Part shown: in pieces, positions 15,101-22,624 of the stretch
Layout: each line of letters opens with the position of its first letter
How positions within the stretch are numbered: position 1 is the stretch's first letter
NCBI GenBank assembly: GCA_964405665.1
Contig: CAYOOT010000041.1
Span: forward strand, 1 to 24,011
From: CAYOOT01 sp964405665
Lineage (GTDB): Bacteria > Bdellovibrionota_C > UBA2361 > SZUA-149 > CAZDWZ01
Direction: 5' to 3'
DNA: 24,011 bases
Program-made: the position numbers and the translations under genes
Notes under the pieces: generated by a model
Told to the model about the DNA's origin: nothing
The model's database searches: none
Seen by the model: the letters and a program-made list of their open reading frames with translations, nothing else

Positions 15101-18095
15101 TATCTGAGTCAGCAGAGTTCGGTTGTTGAACTAAGTTTATTTCCTCTGCATAACCTTGCTGATCAAAAAATGATACTACTAAATCAAAAGTAAGCTTGTT
15201 GTTTTTTCGTAGTAATTTAAGATAATTTAAAATAAGTTCTTTGTCTGTTAATATCTTTTTTTCAAGTACCTTAATCAAACATTCGTTTAATTCATCCCAG
15301 CGTTGGGCTTCAGCTAATTTTAGTAATCCTTTCCTTACAGTATCAGCATCAATTATCCCTTCCATGCCATCCACTAAACAGCTAGCATAATTAGACCATA
15401 AATGTTGCCTTGCATATTGTTTTAACCATTCATTTACTATTCCCGGATCATTTGGAATTATCTCTGCTTTCATTGCTTGGATTAAAATGCCACAATAATT
15501 TGAATGCGCTGGAGCAGATATTTTCCTTAATTGCATCTCTAACTTATTAGCATCTTTTTTAATTATGCCTGCTTTCATCGCCTTAATTAAAAAAATATTA
15601 CTCTGAGAATAACTTCCAGTAGTAAATTCTAATAAACTCAATTGCTGTAGTATCAAAAACGGATCCTTGGCTATTTTCTCTGTTTCCATCGCCAGGATTA
15701 AGCAATCAATATAGTATGTTTGTGGATCTATGTATCTTAATTTTTCCAATCTATTTCTTACTGTTTCAGAATCTAGTTTTCCTGCTTCCATGGCCTTAAT
15801 GAAACAGTCTTTGTAGATGTTCCACCTTTTATGTTCAGCTAATTTTTGAAGTCCTTCATTTATTGTATCTGAATCTATTATTCCTTCTTCGATCACTCCG
15901 ATTATTAATTCTCCGTATATCTGCCAATAACCTAGATTTGCAGTTGTGCGCATTCTCTCTTTTATAGTATTTGGATCTTTCGTTGTTAGTCCTAATTTTC
16001 TCGCCATGAATAATGCTTTACATTGTTCAGGAAACCTCAGACCTAAGATGTATTTTGATATTTTTTCTCTTTCTGACTCATTAATTGAGATACCTCGCTG
16101 CATTAGTTCCAATAGTCTATTTACATAGGTATTATTTCTATTAGAAAATAAATCAGCCGATAAATCATTAAAAAAAGCTCTTGCTTCAATCATTCTTGGA
16201 CTTAAAGGATCAATCGTTGCCGCAGCCGCTGCTCTTGCCGAATAGTCTTTTGGCCCATAATTTTCATCTACATGTTTAGTAATGTTAGCTAATAGTTCTC
16301 TTTTTGAATGGTAATTCAATTGCGGAGATGGAGATGCTGCTATCTCTAATTTTTCTTTAGGAGTTAGTTCAACTACAACATAATTCAAACCAGAATATAC
16401 GACTTTTCTAAGCCCATGCTTTACAAGTTTCATCTCCTCATGATTAAAATGAAATATTCTTTCTAACCCCTGCTCTCTAAGTTTCATTTCTTCCTGATAA
16501 TGGGCTCGGATTTCGACCAGTCTTCCTACTTCTTCTTTTCTTTGATCTTGCCTCGGCGATCGCACCTGCGCCATTAAATGTCTTAGCTCATGAGAGATCG
16601 CAGCTCGCTGTAATTCCGGGGGAAGATTTTTATCAATATAAATTACCGGCTTTTCATTTTTTTCTTTATCTCCTTTATCTAGCAATCCTCTAAATGTTGA
16701 ACTATTATTGGGATCGATTCCCAGTTCAATGGACTTTCTACGAAGTTCAAACTCAGATACAAACTTAATCTGCTTAGTATCTATTAAATGAGCAATAGCT
16801 CTTTCTTCTTTTACAGTTTTGCTTTCATTATTGATATAATTTTGAAACTCCAGGTTCTGCTGGTCATTGGGACCATTACCCATTAAGTCTTTAGTGCTGG
16901 CACCCATTACTAAGAGATGCCCTAAAACATTCAGCGGATTATTCCAATCCATGTTTAATGCCGAATCTTTAGCTGAATCTAGAAAATCAGATAAATCATC
17001 AACTGTTTGATAAAGCGAGTTTGCCAGTTGAAATTTCATCAAAGCTTGTTGCTGTTTTAACTGATTGCTTAAGGCAACATTACTTCCAACAAAAGGTGCT
17101 GCTTTGGGTAACTTTAAATTTATTATTCCCAAATACCCTTTTCCAAAGACATTTGTTACCCCAGCCATTCCCATGGAATTTGCCGTGTTACTAAAAGTGT
17201 TCTTTACAACGTTGGCGATGCTACCAAAGAAGTTAAATTCATTTTTGCCAGAAACAGATTCAGTCGACGGAAGGCTGATAGTTTTGAATTCCTGTCCTGT
17301 TGCAATAGTTCCAGAAAAAAGGACATTGCTTTTTAAGGCCTTGCTTGCAACTTTTAGTTTTCCGAGAACACCTTGAGTGGCAGCAAGCTGAGGATTAATC
17401 GCCAGTGCTCCCGCAATTTTGAGTCCATCAAATGTAGCTTTACTTACTTGAAAACTGACATCGGTGGTTTGTAGTTTTTTTAGTTCAAGGTAAGTTAAAC
17501 TTTCTTCTCCTCCCAGAGCTTTAGTAAGAACATTCGTTGTCCCCAGCATTGCCTCATCATAGGCGGCATCAGCTACTTCCATAATCGGGTTGGCATAGGC
17601 TGTTATCGGGTGAAGATTAATTAAATCACTAACAGCATTACCTTGAGAAAATTGTTCGTTATTTCCTAGAACTGATCCGATGCCATTAATACTTTTTTCT
17701 TGCTCGCATTGCTCTCGATAGCTATTGATATATTCCCCGGATCTTAGTACCGCCTTTTGCCAGGATTCTTTGATGCCATTTCCTTCCTTTAAAGATTGAA
17801 ACATTCCAATGACTAGTTCGCGGTAACCTCCATAAATTATTCCTACTTGTTGTCTTACAATCTCCGGGCTTTGATGCATTACTCGATATAGAGGATCGGC
17901 TATTCTTTGATACCAACTTTTATTATTGATTTCAGCTTGAGCAATTTTTTGCGCTGCTAATTGTTGTTCTGAAAAATCTTTTATTCCTGGTAAATTTGCG
18001 CCAGCAGCAGAATTTTCTTTGCATAATGGAAGTTGAGGATGTTCGCTGTTAGTTACAGCATTTACTCCGCCTGATGTTTTTACAACTCGACCCAT
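12180..18095 (-). CDS. Giant multidomain protein: HExxH site, helical-repeat array, degenerate GHKL-like C-terminus
   Basis: The 1,971-residue protein has no signal peptide and no clear membrane helix. I do not recognise it as a whole. Residues 1-480 are mixed helical with Gly/Ala-rich parts. Around 480-535 is a zinc-peptidase-like site, HELRH (502-506) with Glu528 as candidate third ligand. Residues 690-966 hold eight ~35-residue helical repeats with consensus W-x2-Y-x2-C-L-I-x-A-M-E-x-G-I-I-x2-D. At about 1421-1515 is a block with G-N-C-x-G-S-C (Cys1434, Cys1438). A long helical region precedes 1834-1971, which has the strand order and L-G-G-S-L turn of a GHKL (histidine-kinase-type) ATPase but lacks a clear N-box Asn and G boxes. 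The start has only a weak AGG before the ATG. Function is unknown; a regulatory or effector scaffold is a guess. Confidence 0.85.
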   Translation of the reverse strand: MGRVVKTSGGVNAVTNSEHPQLPLCKENSAAGANLPGIKDFSEQQLAAQKIAQAEINNKSWYQRIADPLYRVMHQSPEIVRQQVGIIYGGYRELVIGMFQSLKEGNGIKESWQKAVLRSGEYINSYREQCEQEKSINGIGSVLGNNEQFSQGNAVSDLINLHPITAYANPIMEVADAAYDEAMLGTTNVLTKALGGEESLTYLELKKLQTTDVSFQVSKATFDGLKIAGALAINPQLAATQGVLGKLKVASKALKSNVLFSGTIATGQEFKTISLPSTESVSGKNEFNFFGSIANVVKNTFSNTANSMGMAGVTNVFGKGYLGIINLKLPKAAPFVGSNVALSNQLKQQQALMKFQLANSLYQTVDDLSDFLDSAKDSALNMDWNNPLNVLGHLLVMGASTKDLMGNGPNDQQNLEFQNYINNESKTVKEERAIAHLIDTKQIKFVSEFELRRKSIELGIDPNNSSTFRGLLDKGDKEKNEKPVIYIDKNLPPELQRAAISHELRHLMAQVRSPRQDQRKEEVGRLVEIRAHYQEEMKLREQGLERIFHFNHEEMKLVKHGLRKVVYSGLNYVVVELTPKEKLEIAASPSPQLNYHSKRELLANITKHVDENYGPKDYSARAAAAATIDPLSPRMIEARAFFNDLSADLFSNRNNTYVNRLLELMQRGISINESEREKISKYILGLRFPEQCKALFMARKLGLTTKDPNTIKERMRTTANLGYWQIYGELIIGVIEEGIIDSDTINEGLQKLAEHKRWNIYKDCFIKAMEAGKLDSETVRNRLEKLRYIDPQTYYIDCLILAMETEKIAKDPFLILQQLSLLEFTTGSYSQSNIFLIKAMKAGIIKKDANKLEMQLRKISAPAHSNYCGILIQAMKAEIIPNDPGIVNEWLKQYARQHLWSNYASCLVDGMEGIIDADTVRKGLLKLAEAQRWDELNECLIKVLEKKILTDKELILNYLKLLRKNNKLTFDLVVSFFDQQGYAEEINLVQQPNSADSDISTFYLATTKTLEHELGVQKAEIVVWQEKSRELVRELEEVNEQAEKYQQIDLQIFQKCILQALPKMRFLSENVTSELINRYLTDRKNPKILQDAMSLFAFLSSEKLKLLKDFYIANPTLEQSKKGFSSVDYIQSLVGYCKAYQVLGIGNEQFKADLNEKRDDVQNCLFALAKRCLTKLADDIDISINEETLFLEGRDILAEWDTRYLGLLAATQSLWPENHKNFFKVLLKSAIEGTSDGLLYPPSYKNYPITETYGKENFEIVQRIRRHNLQLLKCLEEKGLNIEVILHPERYFTIKNITAQVGGVKPADLLRKFKSRLDSFLPWLNENQSICKEEARQIRAFLQRDQAWANIDQAVPNGNLLSKSERRDALNSLRSQLIRIEELMVGHVPEQVADLTIVIDEIAKYDPNQKSKIGSAFTRFWRRQVGRDAFAGNCAGSCTALESNASAVFEFILDLGTIYQFVGNTEDDIGGYRRFFVALNDQDEPALYIDTTDGTLAYACENVLDEEIKEFARKLGIKENNIKPRSEKIKTKLGDALTEDYFQHSAIEIRESEANEDIDFWEPQGGWDWEMYADMDPVNKIIQDPTYFGERVFAARDIAQSYNDSQRTQAAKLFDQIVCATKLPLQGGPHLLGSCISDIQKNIDRLEAELEVSYPKEFPMFQKTIDALREEGLSLNSEFRLFTDTIDKLETIVSTKIVGLAFLEEIKSAYLEYLQELKKYFEKIEGLIQQLETNPILVGDSNLTEISAALRGNSEYKSVISFLFELLDGSYKEKITSIRELIQSIRENDILFNFEKEYAITSDANRKALPYSIALEIPADINNIPDYQLQGSKTVLFEIVRIITLNAGFGMIEKKITKEDQILSVEKENRRISIGISPTESGQALSLKFSNPGIILDADELLAFDPLTGEQVLASINPQRAYKSRRIFYPTIQYLVDSLGGSLRIYIKDASAENLGQTKTRVEIEVILPVI

Positions 18096-18427
18096 TAACT
18101 ACTTCAACCTGTTACAACCTTTAAACTTAGCTAACCCTTTTGTTATGCACAGTTTTTTCTAGCTTGTGATGTGCTCTAAATAATAAATTACCTGACAGGA
18201 CAAATTTTTTAAGATAATTTGTCCTACTTGGTAAGATTTTTAATAGAATATTGCAACTACCTGATTTAACTGGGAAATTAGTCTAATGATTTAATCTAAA
18301 ATAATAGGTAGTTTGACTGTTTGACAAAAGTCTAATTAGATAAATGTCTAACCGGCAAATCATATTCAAAGTTAAACAACTTTTCAAAATTTGCTCCCAA
18401 ATCGGGATTGTAGGAAAAAATTAATTT
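18096..18427. promoter_or_regulatory. Divergent intergenic control region of the giant gene and asnB-like gene
   Basis: The 332 bases separate two divergent starts. A perfect 10-bp hairpin lies at 18197-18225 (AGGACAAATT / AATTTGTCCT, 9-base loop). Inverted AACTACCT (18255-18262) and AGGTAGTT (18306-18313) bracket a cluster of TCTAA motifs at 18282, 18295, 18331 and 18347. Two of these sit in palindromes (ATTAGTCTAAT, TCTAATTAGA). A TTGACA at 18321-18326 is present, but no well-spaced -10 box can be named with confidence. I see no ORF or RNA gene here. Confidence 0.4.
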
Positions 18428-20197
18428 ATGTGCGGAATAGTTGCTGTCTTAAATTTCAATCAAAAACCGATCAATAAACAACTACTTGTTAAAATGAGCA
18501 GGGTATTATCTCATCGTGGACCGGACGAAGAAGGAATTTATTGCGATCGCTTTTTGGGAATTGCACATCAACGATTGTCTATTATCGATTTAAATTCCGG
18601 CCAACAACCAATGTGCAATCAAGACCAATCTCTTTGGATTGTTGCTAATAATGAAATTTATAACTACATCGAGCTGAGGAAAGAAATGATCTCTCGTGGT
18701 CATAAATTTACCACAGAAAGTGATACTGAAGTTATTCTTCGCTTATATGAAGAAATGGGAGAAAGTTGCGTAGAGAAATTGGTGGGAATGTTTGCTTTTT
18801 GTATTTGGGATCGAAATAAAGAAAAACTTTTTGTGGCACGCGACCAAATGGGGATTAAACCATTATACTATTTTAAGCAAAATAATGTTTTTGCTTGTGC
18901 CTCAGAATTAAAATCCTTGTTACTGCATCCCGCTCTCCGACAAACTCTCTCTCCAGAGGCTTTAAAAGAATATTTTAAATACCTATATATTAATGATCCT
19001 CAGACAATTTTTTCAAATGTTCATAAATTACCTGCGGGACATTTTTTAACAATTAAAAAAAATGATTTTAAGATAAAACGTTATTGGGATATCTCAACTC
19101 CTAAATCTTTTCCCAAAAAGAAAGAAATTGTTTATCAAAAAGAACTATTTTCAGAATTACAACAAAGTATCGCCTTAACTTTACGCAGTGATGTGCCGGT
19201 AGGGGTCTTTCTTAGTGGAGGAGTTGATTCCAGTATTATTGCTGCTGTTGCCAGTAAAATTTCATCTCGGCCTCTAAAAACATTCTCTGTTTCTTTCGCC
19301 GAAAAAATGTTCGATGAGTCGCCTTATAGCAAACAAATGGCCAAACTCTTAGGAAGCAAGCATTATTCTCTAAAAATAACAAAAGATGATGCAACAAATA
19401 TTCTTCCTAAATTATTTAAAATTCTCGATCAACCATTTGCTGATTCTTCTTGCATTCCGACATTTTTACTAAGTGAGCTCGCTGCAAAACATGTAAAAGT
19501 AGTGTTAACTGGAGAAGGGGGAGATGAATTATTTGCCGGTTATTCCTGGCAAAAAGCAGCTGCTGAAAAAGAAAAAAGTCTAAGTGCCTTAATTAATTCT
19601 CCGGCAAAACTAATCTATAATCCCTCCAACCACCCTCTCCCACTTTCTAAAGATTTCTTAAAAGCAATTGATTTCCAGAGTTCTAAAAAAACAATTCCTA
19701 ATCTTCATAAAAACATTAAGGCAAAAAATCCTTTGGATCGGGCATTGATTGCCGATTTAAAAACCTATCTCCCTTCGGATATGTTGGTTAAACTCGATCG
19801 CATGACTATGGCTAATTCTTTGGAAGGGAGAGTTCCTTTCTTGAATCATCCTTTTGTGGAATATGCCATGTCCATTCCTGCTCAATTTAAATTTAAAGGA
19901 AACATTCGCAAATATATTTTAAAAAAGGCTTTTCAGAAATATTTGCCCTCGGAAATTATTAATCGAAAAAAAATGGGTTTTGCTATTCCCATGGATATTT
20001 GGATTTGGCAAAAGGGTTCTTTTAGAAATATTATTTATGATACTATTTACGATAAAAAGACCATAAATAGAGGCTTATTTGACTATAAAATTGTCGACCG
20101 GATGTTTTCTGAACATGACAAACTAGAAGCCCGTCATGAGTATCGAATTTGGTCTATTTTTGTTTTAGAACAATGGTTACGTAACTATATTGATTGA
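18428..20197 (+). CDS. asnB: Asparagine synthase-type glutamine amidotransferase
   Basis: The 589-residue protein has both halves of AsnB. The N-terminal class II glutaminase has Cys2 (MCGIVAV) as nucleophile, R49 and SDTEVIL (98-104). The C-terminal ATP-pyrophosphatase synthetase has SGGVDSS (263-269), SVSFAEKMFDES and TGEGGDELFAGY. Such enzymes transfer ammonia from glutamine onto an acyl-adenylate: aspartate in asparagine synthesis, or sugar-acid groups in surface polysaccharide loci. The glycosyltransferase neighbours favour the second role, but the first is not excluded. The usual oxyanion-hole N-G-E-I-Y-N reads N-N-E-I-Y-N here, with Asn in place of Gly75. AGGA lies 12 bases before the ATG. 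The stop is 11 bases from that of the convergent GT4 gene, with no terminator hairpin between. Confidence 0.9.
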   Translation: MCGIVAVLNFNQKPINKQLLVKMSRVLSHRGPDEEGIYCDRFLGIAHQRLSIIDLNSGQQPMCNQDQSLWIVANNEIYNYIELRKEMISRGHKFTTESDTEVILRLYEEMGESCVEKLVGMFAFCIWDRNKEKLFVARDQMGIKPLYYFKQNNVFACASELKSLLLHPALRQTLSPEALKEYFKYLYINDPQTIFSNVHKLPAGHFLTIKKNDFKIKRYWDISTPKSFPKKKEIVYQKELFSELQQSIALTLRSDVPVGVFLSGGVDSSIIAAVASKISSRPLKTFSVSFAEKMFDESPYSKQMAKLLGSKHYSLKITKDDATNILPKLFKILDQPFADSSCIPTFLLSELAAKHVKVVLTGEGGDELFAGYSWQKAAAEKEKSLSALINSPAKLIYNPSNHPLPLSKDFLKAIDFQSSKKTIPNLHKNIKAKNPLDRALIADLKTYLPSDMLVKLDRMTMANSLEGRVPFLNHPFVEYAMSIPAQFKFKGNIRKYILKKAFQKYLPSEIINRKKMGFAIPMDIWIWQKGSFRNIIYDTIYDKKTINRGLFDYKIVDRMFSEHDKLEARHEYRIWSIFVLEQWLRNYID

Positions 20198-20208
20198 TTT
20201 TTTAAAAG

Positions 20209-21330
20209 TTATTTAATTATTTTTTCATAGAGAAGATGATATGAGGAAATCATTTTTTTAATGTTAAATTTCTTTTCAATCATTTTTTTTGCATTAGAAC
20301 TTAGTTTTTGACTCAATTTTAAATTATTGAGTAATCTGAACAGGGCATTTGCCAGTTCTTGAGGATCCTTTACTTTAAATAATAGACCTGTTTTACCAGC
20401 TTCAATTAATTCCGGTATCCCTCCAGAATTTGCACCAAGAACAACTTTGCCCATTGCCATTGCCTCTAACAGAACATTGCCAAAGCCTTCTTTAATGGAA
20501 GGGAGGACAAGAATATCAGATAATTGCAGAGCGCCAAGAATATTGGGGCAATTGTGAATAATCTGGAAATTATTTCGGAACTTAGATTTAGAGATCATTT
20601 CGCTGATCATTCTAAAATATTTCAAACTCTCCTCATAATGAGGATAAACATTTCCATAAATTTTAAAATTAACTTGAGGATTTTTTTTAAGCAGTATTTC
20701 AGCTGCTTTGATAAAATCATAATGTCTTTTTTGTGGAATAAAATGAGCAATCATTGAAATAACAGAAGAGTTTTCTTCACATTTTATTTTAAGATTTTTT
20801 TTAAGCTGCTGTCGCATCTCCATTAAGTCAATACCATTATAAATAAGCTGACATTTAGTTTGTTTAAACTTAGAAAACTGCTCCATTAAATATTTAGAAT
20901 TGCAAACAATCTTATTTGAGCATAAAATTATTAATTTTAGAAAATCTTCTTTCTCTTTTTTATTTAGGGTTGGACAAGCAATATCGATATGCCCTCCGAT
21001 ACGCCAAATATGTGGAATTTGAAGTTGTTTGCAAGCTAAGGCCAGGATTGGAGAAAAGGAATTAGACTGGGCCAGTGATATCTTTTTTGTCTTTAAGATT
21101 TCAATTGATTTATTAGCTGACTCCGTTGGATCTTTAGTTAGAATAGATATTGTTTCTATTCCCATATCGTTAAATTTTTTTTTGGAAACGCCTTTGCCAT
21201 AATATAAGACTATAGGGTTAAAAATTTTTGTATTGATATTTTTCAATAATCTAAAGAGAAAATTTTCAGTACCGCCAATTATATTGGGGTTGCAGGAGAA
21301 GACTATGTTAATTTTTTTAGTGTTTTTCAT
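20209..21330 (-). CDS. Family GT4 glycosyltransferase
   Basis: This 373-residue retaining glycosyltransferase has a GT-B fold. The N-terminal acceptor domain begins with the Gly-rich I-I-G-G-T-E-N loop (17-23). The C-terminal donor domain (PF00534) has the E-x7-E motif, Glu281 to Glu289 in EGFGNVLLEAMAMG, followed by NSGGIPELIEAGKTGLLF (301-318). It transfers a sugar from a nucleotide-sugar to a lipid-linked or sugar acceptor at the inner face of the membrane; the sugar is not readable. Its ATG overlaps the stop of the upstream SIS gene (ATGA, 4 bases), so the two are translationally coupled. It is the last gene of the minus-strand operon and ends convergently with the amidotransferase. It is highly AT-rich, as are its neighbours. 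Confidence 0.9.
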   Translation of the reverse strand: MKNTKKINIVFSCNPNIIGGTENFLFRLLKNINTKIFNPIVLYYGKGVSKKKFNDMGIETISILTKDPTESANKSIEILKTKKISLAQSNSFSPILALACKQLQIPHIWRIGGHIDIACPTLNKKEKEDFLKLIILCSNKIVCNSKYLMEQFSKFKQTKCQLIYNGIDLMEMRQQLKKNLKIKCEENSSVISMIAHFIPQKRHYDFIKAAEILLKKNPQVNFKIYGNVYPHYEESLKYFRMISEMISKSKFRNNFQIIHNCPNILGALQLSDILVLPSIKEGFGNVLLEAMAMGKVVLGANSGGIPELIEAGKTGLLFKVKDPQELANALFRLLNNLKLSQKLSSNAKKMIEKKFNIKKMISSYHLLYEKIIK

Positions 21331-22580
21331 ATTTGATTATTCAGGCTGTCATTTTGAAGATGATATTGCACTAAACTTTTAAACAGAAAATAGGTTAATC
21401 CGGTATCAATGCCGCTGAGTGGAGCGATAACTCCAGGAGGAAATGGCACACTGATTGCAGCATCAGGCAAACACCAATGCTGCTCAAGGTGAGCAATAAT
21501 ATTAGGTAGTTCCTCATTTGTTTGTTTAGGAGTGGGAGTAGCATAGACGGTGATCAGATCCGCCGCTGACTGGCCAAGAAGAGTTGAATAATTTGTGTAA
21601 TAGTTAGAAATTCCAAGATAGCCAAACCAGACGACAAGACCTTTTGTTTGTAATAATTCAGGAAATTCCTTGGGCATTCTATAAATCTTAAAAAGTGATA
21701 TCCCCTTTTTTTTCTCTTCCTCTAGTTCTTCCTCTAAAATATGCGTTGGACTAGCGATCACTACTTCCTCACCTTTGCCAATTCGTTTCGCAACTAAAAT
21801 TGCAATATGCTCAATGGCAGTTAAATATTTAATTGAGGCAATCTTTTCTAAGAGATCTTCTACTTTAGAAAGATAGGCTGTTCCAAGCTGCCCATCTTCT
21901 AATGCAGAAGTAACGTTCTGCAATGGCAACTTGGATATCTTGGAAGTTTGCAGAGGCTGATTATAGGCTTTCGCTCCAGCTAGATGCACAGAGCTTAAGA
22001 CTGGGGGATAAAAACCTAATCTCGTCAATTGGGCACAATACTCAGCAATAAAGATCCAAGCATTAATCACATTGGCCAGCCCACTTAAATAACGCTGGGA
22101 ATCTTCACTGATGTTAGAAAAACCATTGTCGATTACATGGTCCACCTTAAGATCGTAAGGCATTCCCTCACCTGGGCCAAAAAGCATCACCTTTCGTGAA
22201 AGATATCGCCAATCAAGAAGATGCTTTTCGATATTTTCTTTATCTTCGGACCAAGATTTAACTGCAAGAAGCAGTAGATCTTTTCTAGTTAATATTGAAA
22301 AATATTTTCTTAATTGCTGATATTTTTTCAAATGTGGACTTTCCAAATTGGCCAGCCCTCCTGCCCGACTCAGAAGTTCCGAAGCAAAGGCTCCTTGACC
22401 CTTTATTGGAGTAAGAAAGCGTACATTTTTATTGGAAGCTGTATGCATAGCAAACTCTCCTGCTGCCTTGATAATTGAGGGAAAATTCTTTTGGGCTTGA
22501 TGCAGAATGGTTCTTATTTCATCAATTGTCTTTCCAAGAAGGACAATCTGAGAATTTGCAGCTGCAGGGGTGTCTAGCAT
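21327..22580 (-). CDS. Probable tandem SIS-domain (sugar isomerase-fold) protein
   Basis: This is a 417-residue soluble protein. The first half resembles UPF0309-type SIS proteins: a helix, then FLTPIKGQGAFASELLSRAGGL (55-76), in the place where that family has G-T-G-H-S ... RAGGL. The segment VDHVIDNG (146-153) and RLGFYPPVLSSVHLAG (187-202) also match that family's closing features. A second SIS-like unit follows (about 240-400): AIEHIAILVAKRIGKGEEVVI, then THILEEEL, then VVWFGYLGISNYY and the strand DLITVYA. SIS domains bind phosphosugars, and fused pairs occur in GlmS and its relatives. A sugar-phosphate isomerase or deaminase serving the glycan cluster is likely but not proven, since the usual phosphate-binding Ser-x-S-G-x-T is not intact. 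Upstream AGAAG gives a modest ribosome-binding site. Confidence 0.55.
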   Translation of the reverse strand: MLDTPAAANSQIVLLGKTIDEIRTILHQAQKNFPSIIKAAGEFAMHTASNKNVRFLTPIKGQGAFASELLSRAGGLANLESPHLKKYQQLRKYFSILTRKDLLLLAVKSWSEDKENIEKHLLDWRYLSRKVMLFGPGEGMPYDLKVDHVIDNGFSNISEDSQRYLSGLANVINAWIFIAEYCAQLTRLGFYPPVLSSVHLAGAKAYNQPLQTSKISKLPLQNVTSALEDGQLGTAYLSKVEDLLEKIASIKYLTAIEHIAILVAKRIGKGEEVVIASPTHILEEELEEEKKKGISLFKIYRMPKEFPELLQTKGLVVWFGYLGISNYYTNYSTLLGQSAADLITVYATPTPKQTNEELPNIIAHLEQHWCLPDAAISVPFPPGVIAPLSGIDTGLTYFLFKSLVQYHLQNDSLNNQI

Positions 22581-22624
22581 ATAACTATTCTTCTAAAGAT
22601 GTTTTCTAAAAAGCATTAATCATT

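Noticed and set aside
15198..16028. Calling the repeat array a bona fide PPR protein
   Set aside because: Period and helix pairing fit, but the canonical PPR positions and Met-x-x-x-Gly-x-x-Pro ending are missing; only resemblance can be claimed.
17065..17376. 103-codon plus-strand frame inside the giant gene
   Set aside because: Antisense shadow of a long, well-formed coding region, with no start signal and no recognisable protein features.
18096..18427. Riboswitch or small RNA in the divergent region
   Set aside because: Only one simple hairpin and short palindromes; no multi-helix junction or known aptamer motif could be recognised.
20198..20208. Terminator between the convergent amidotransferase and GT4 genes
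   Set aside because: Only 11 bases, with T and A runs but no stem; transcripts probably overlap there.
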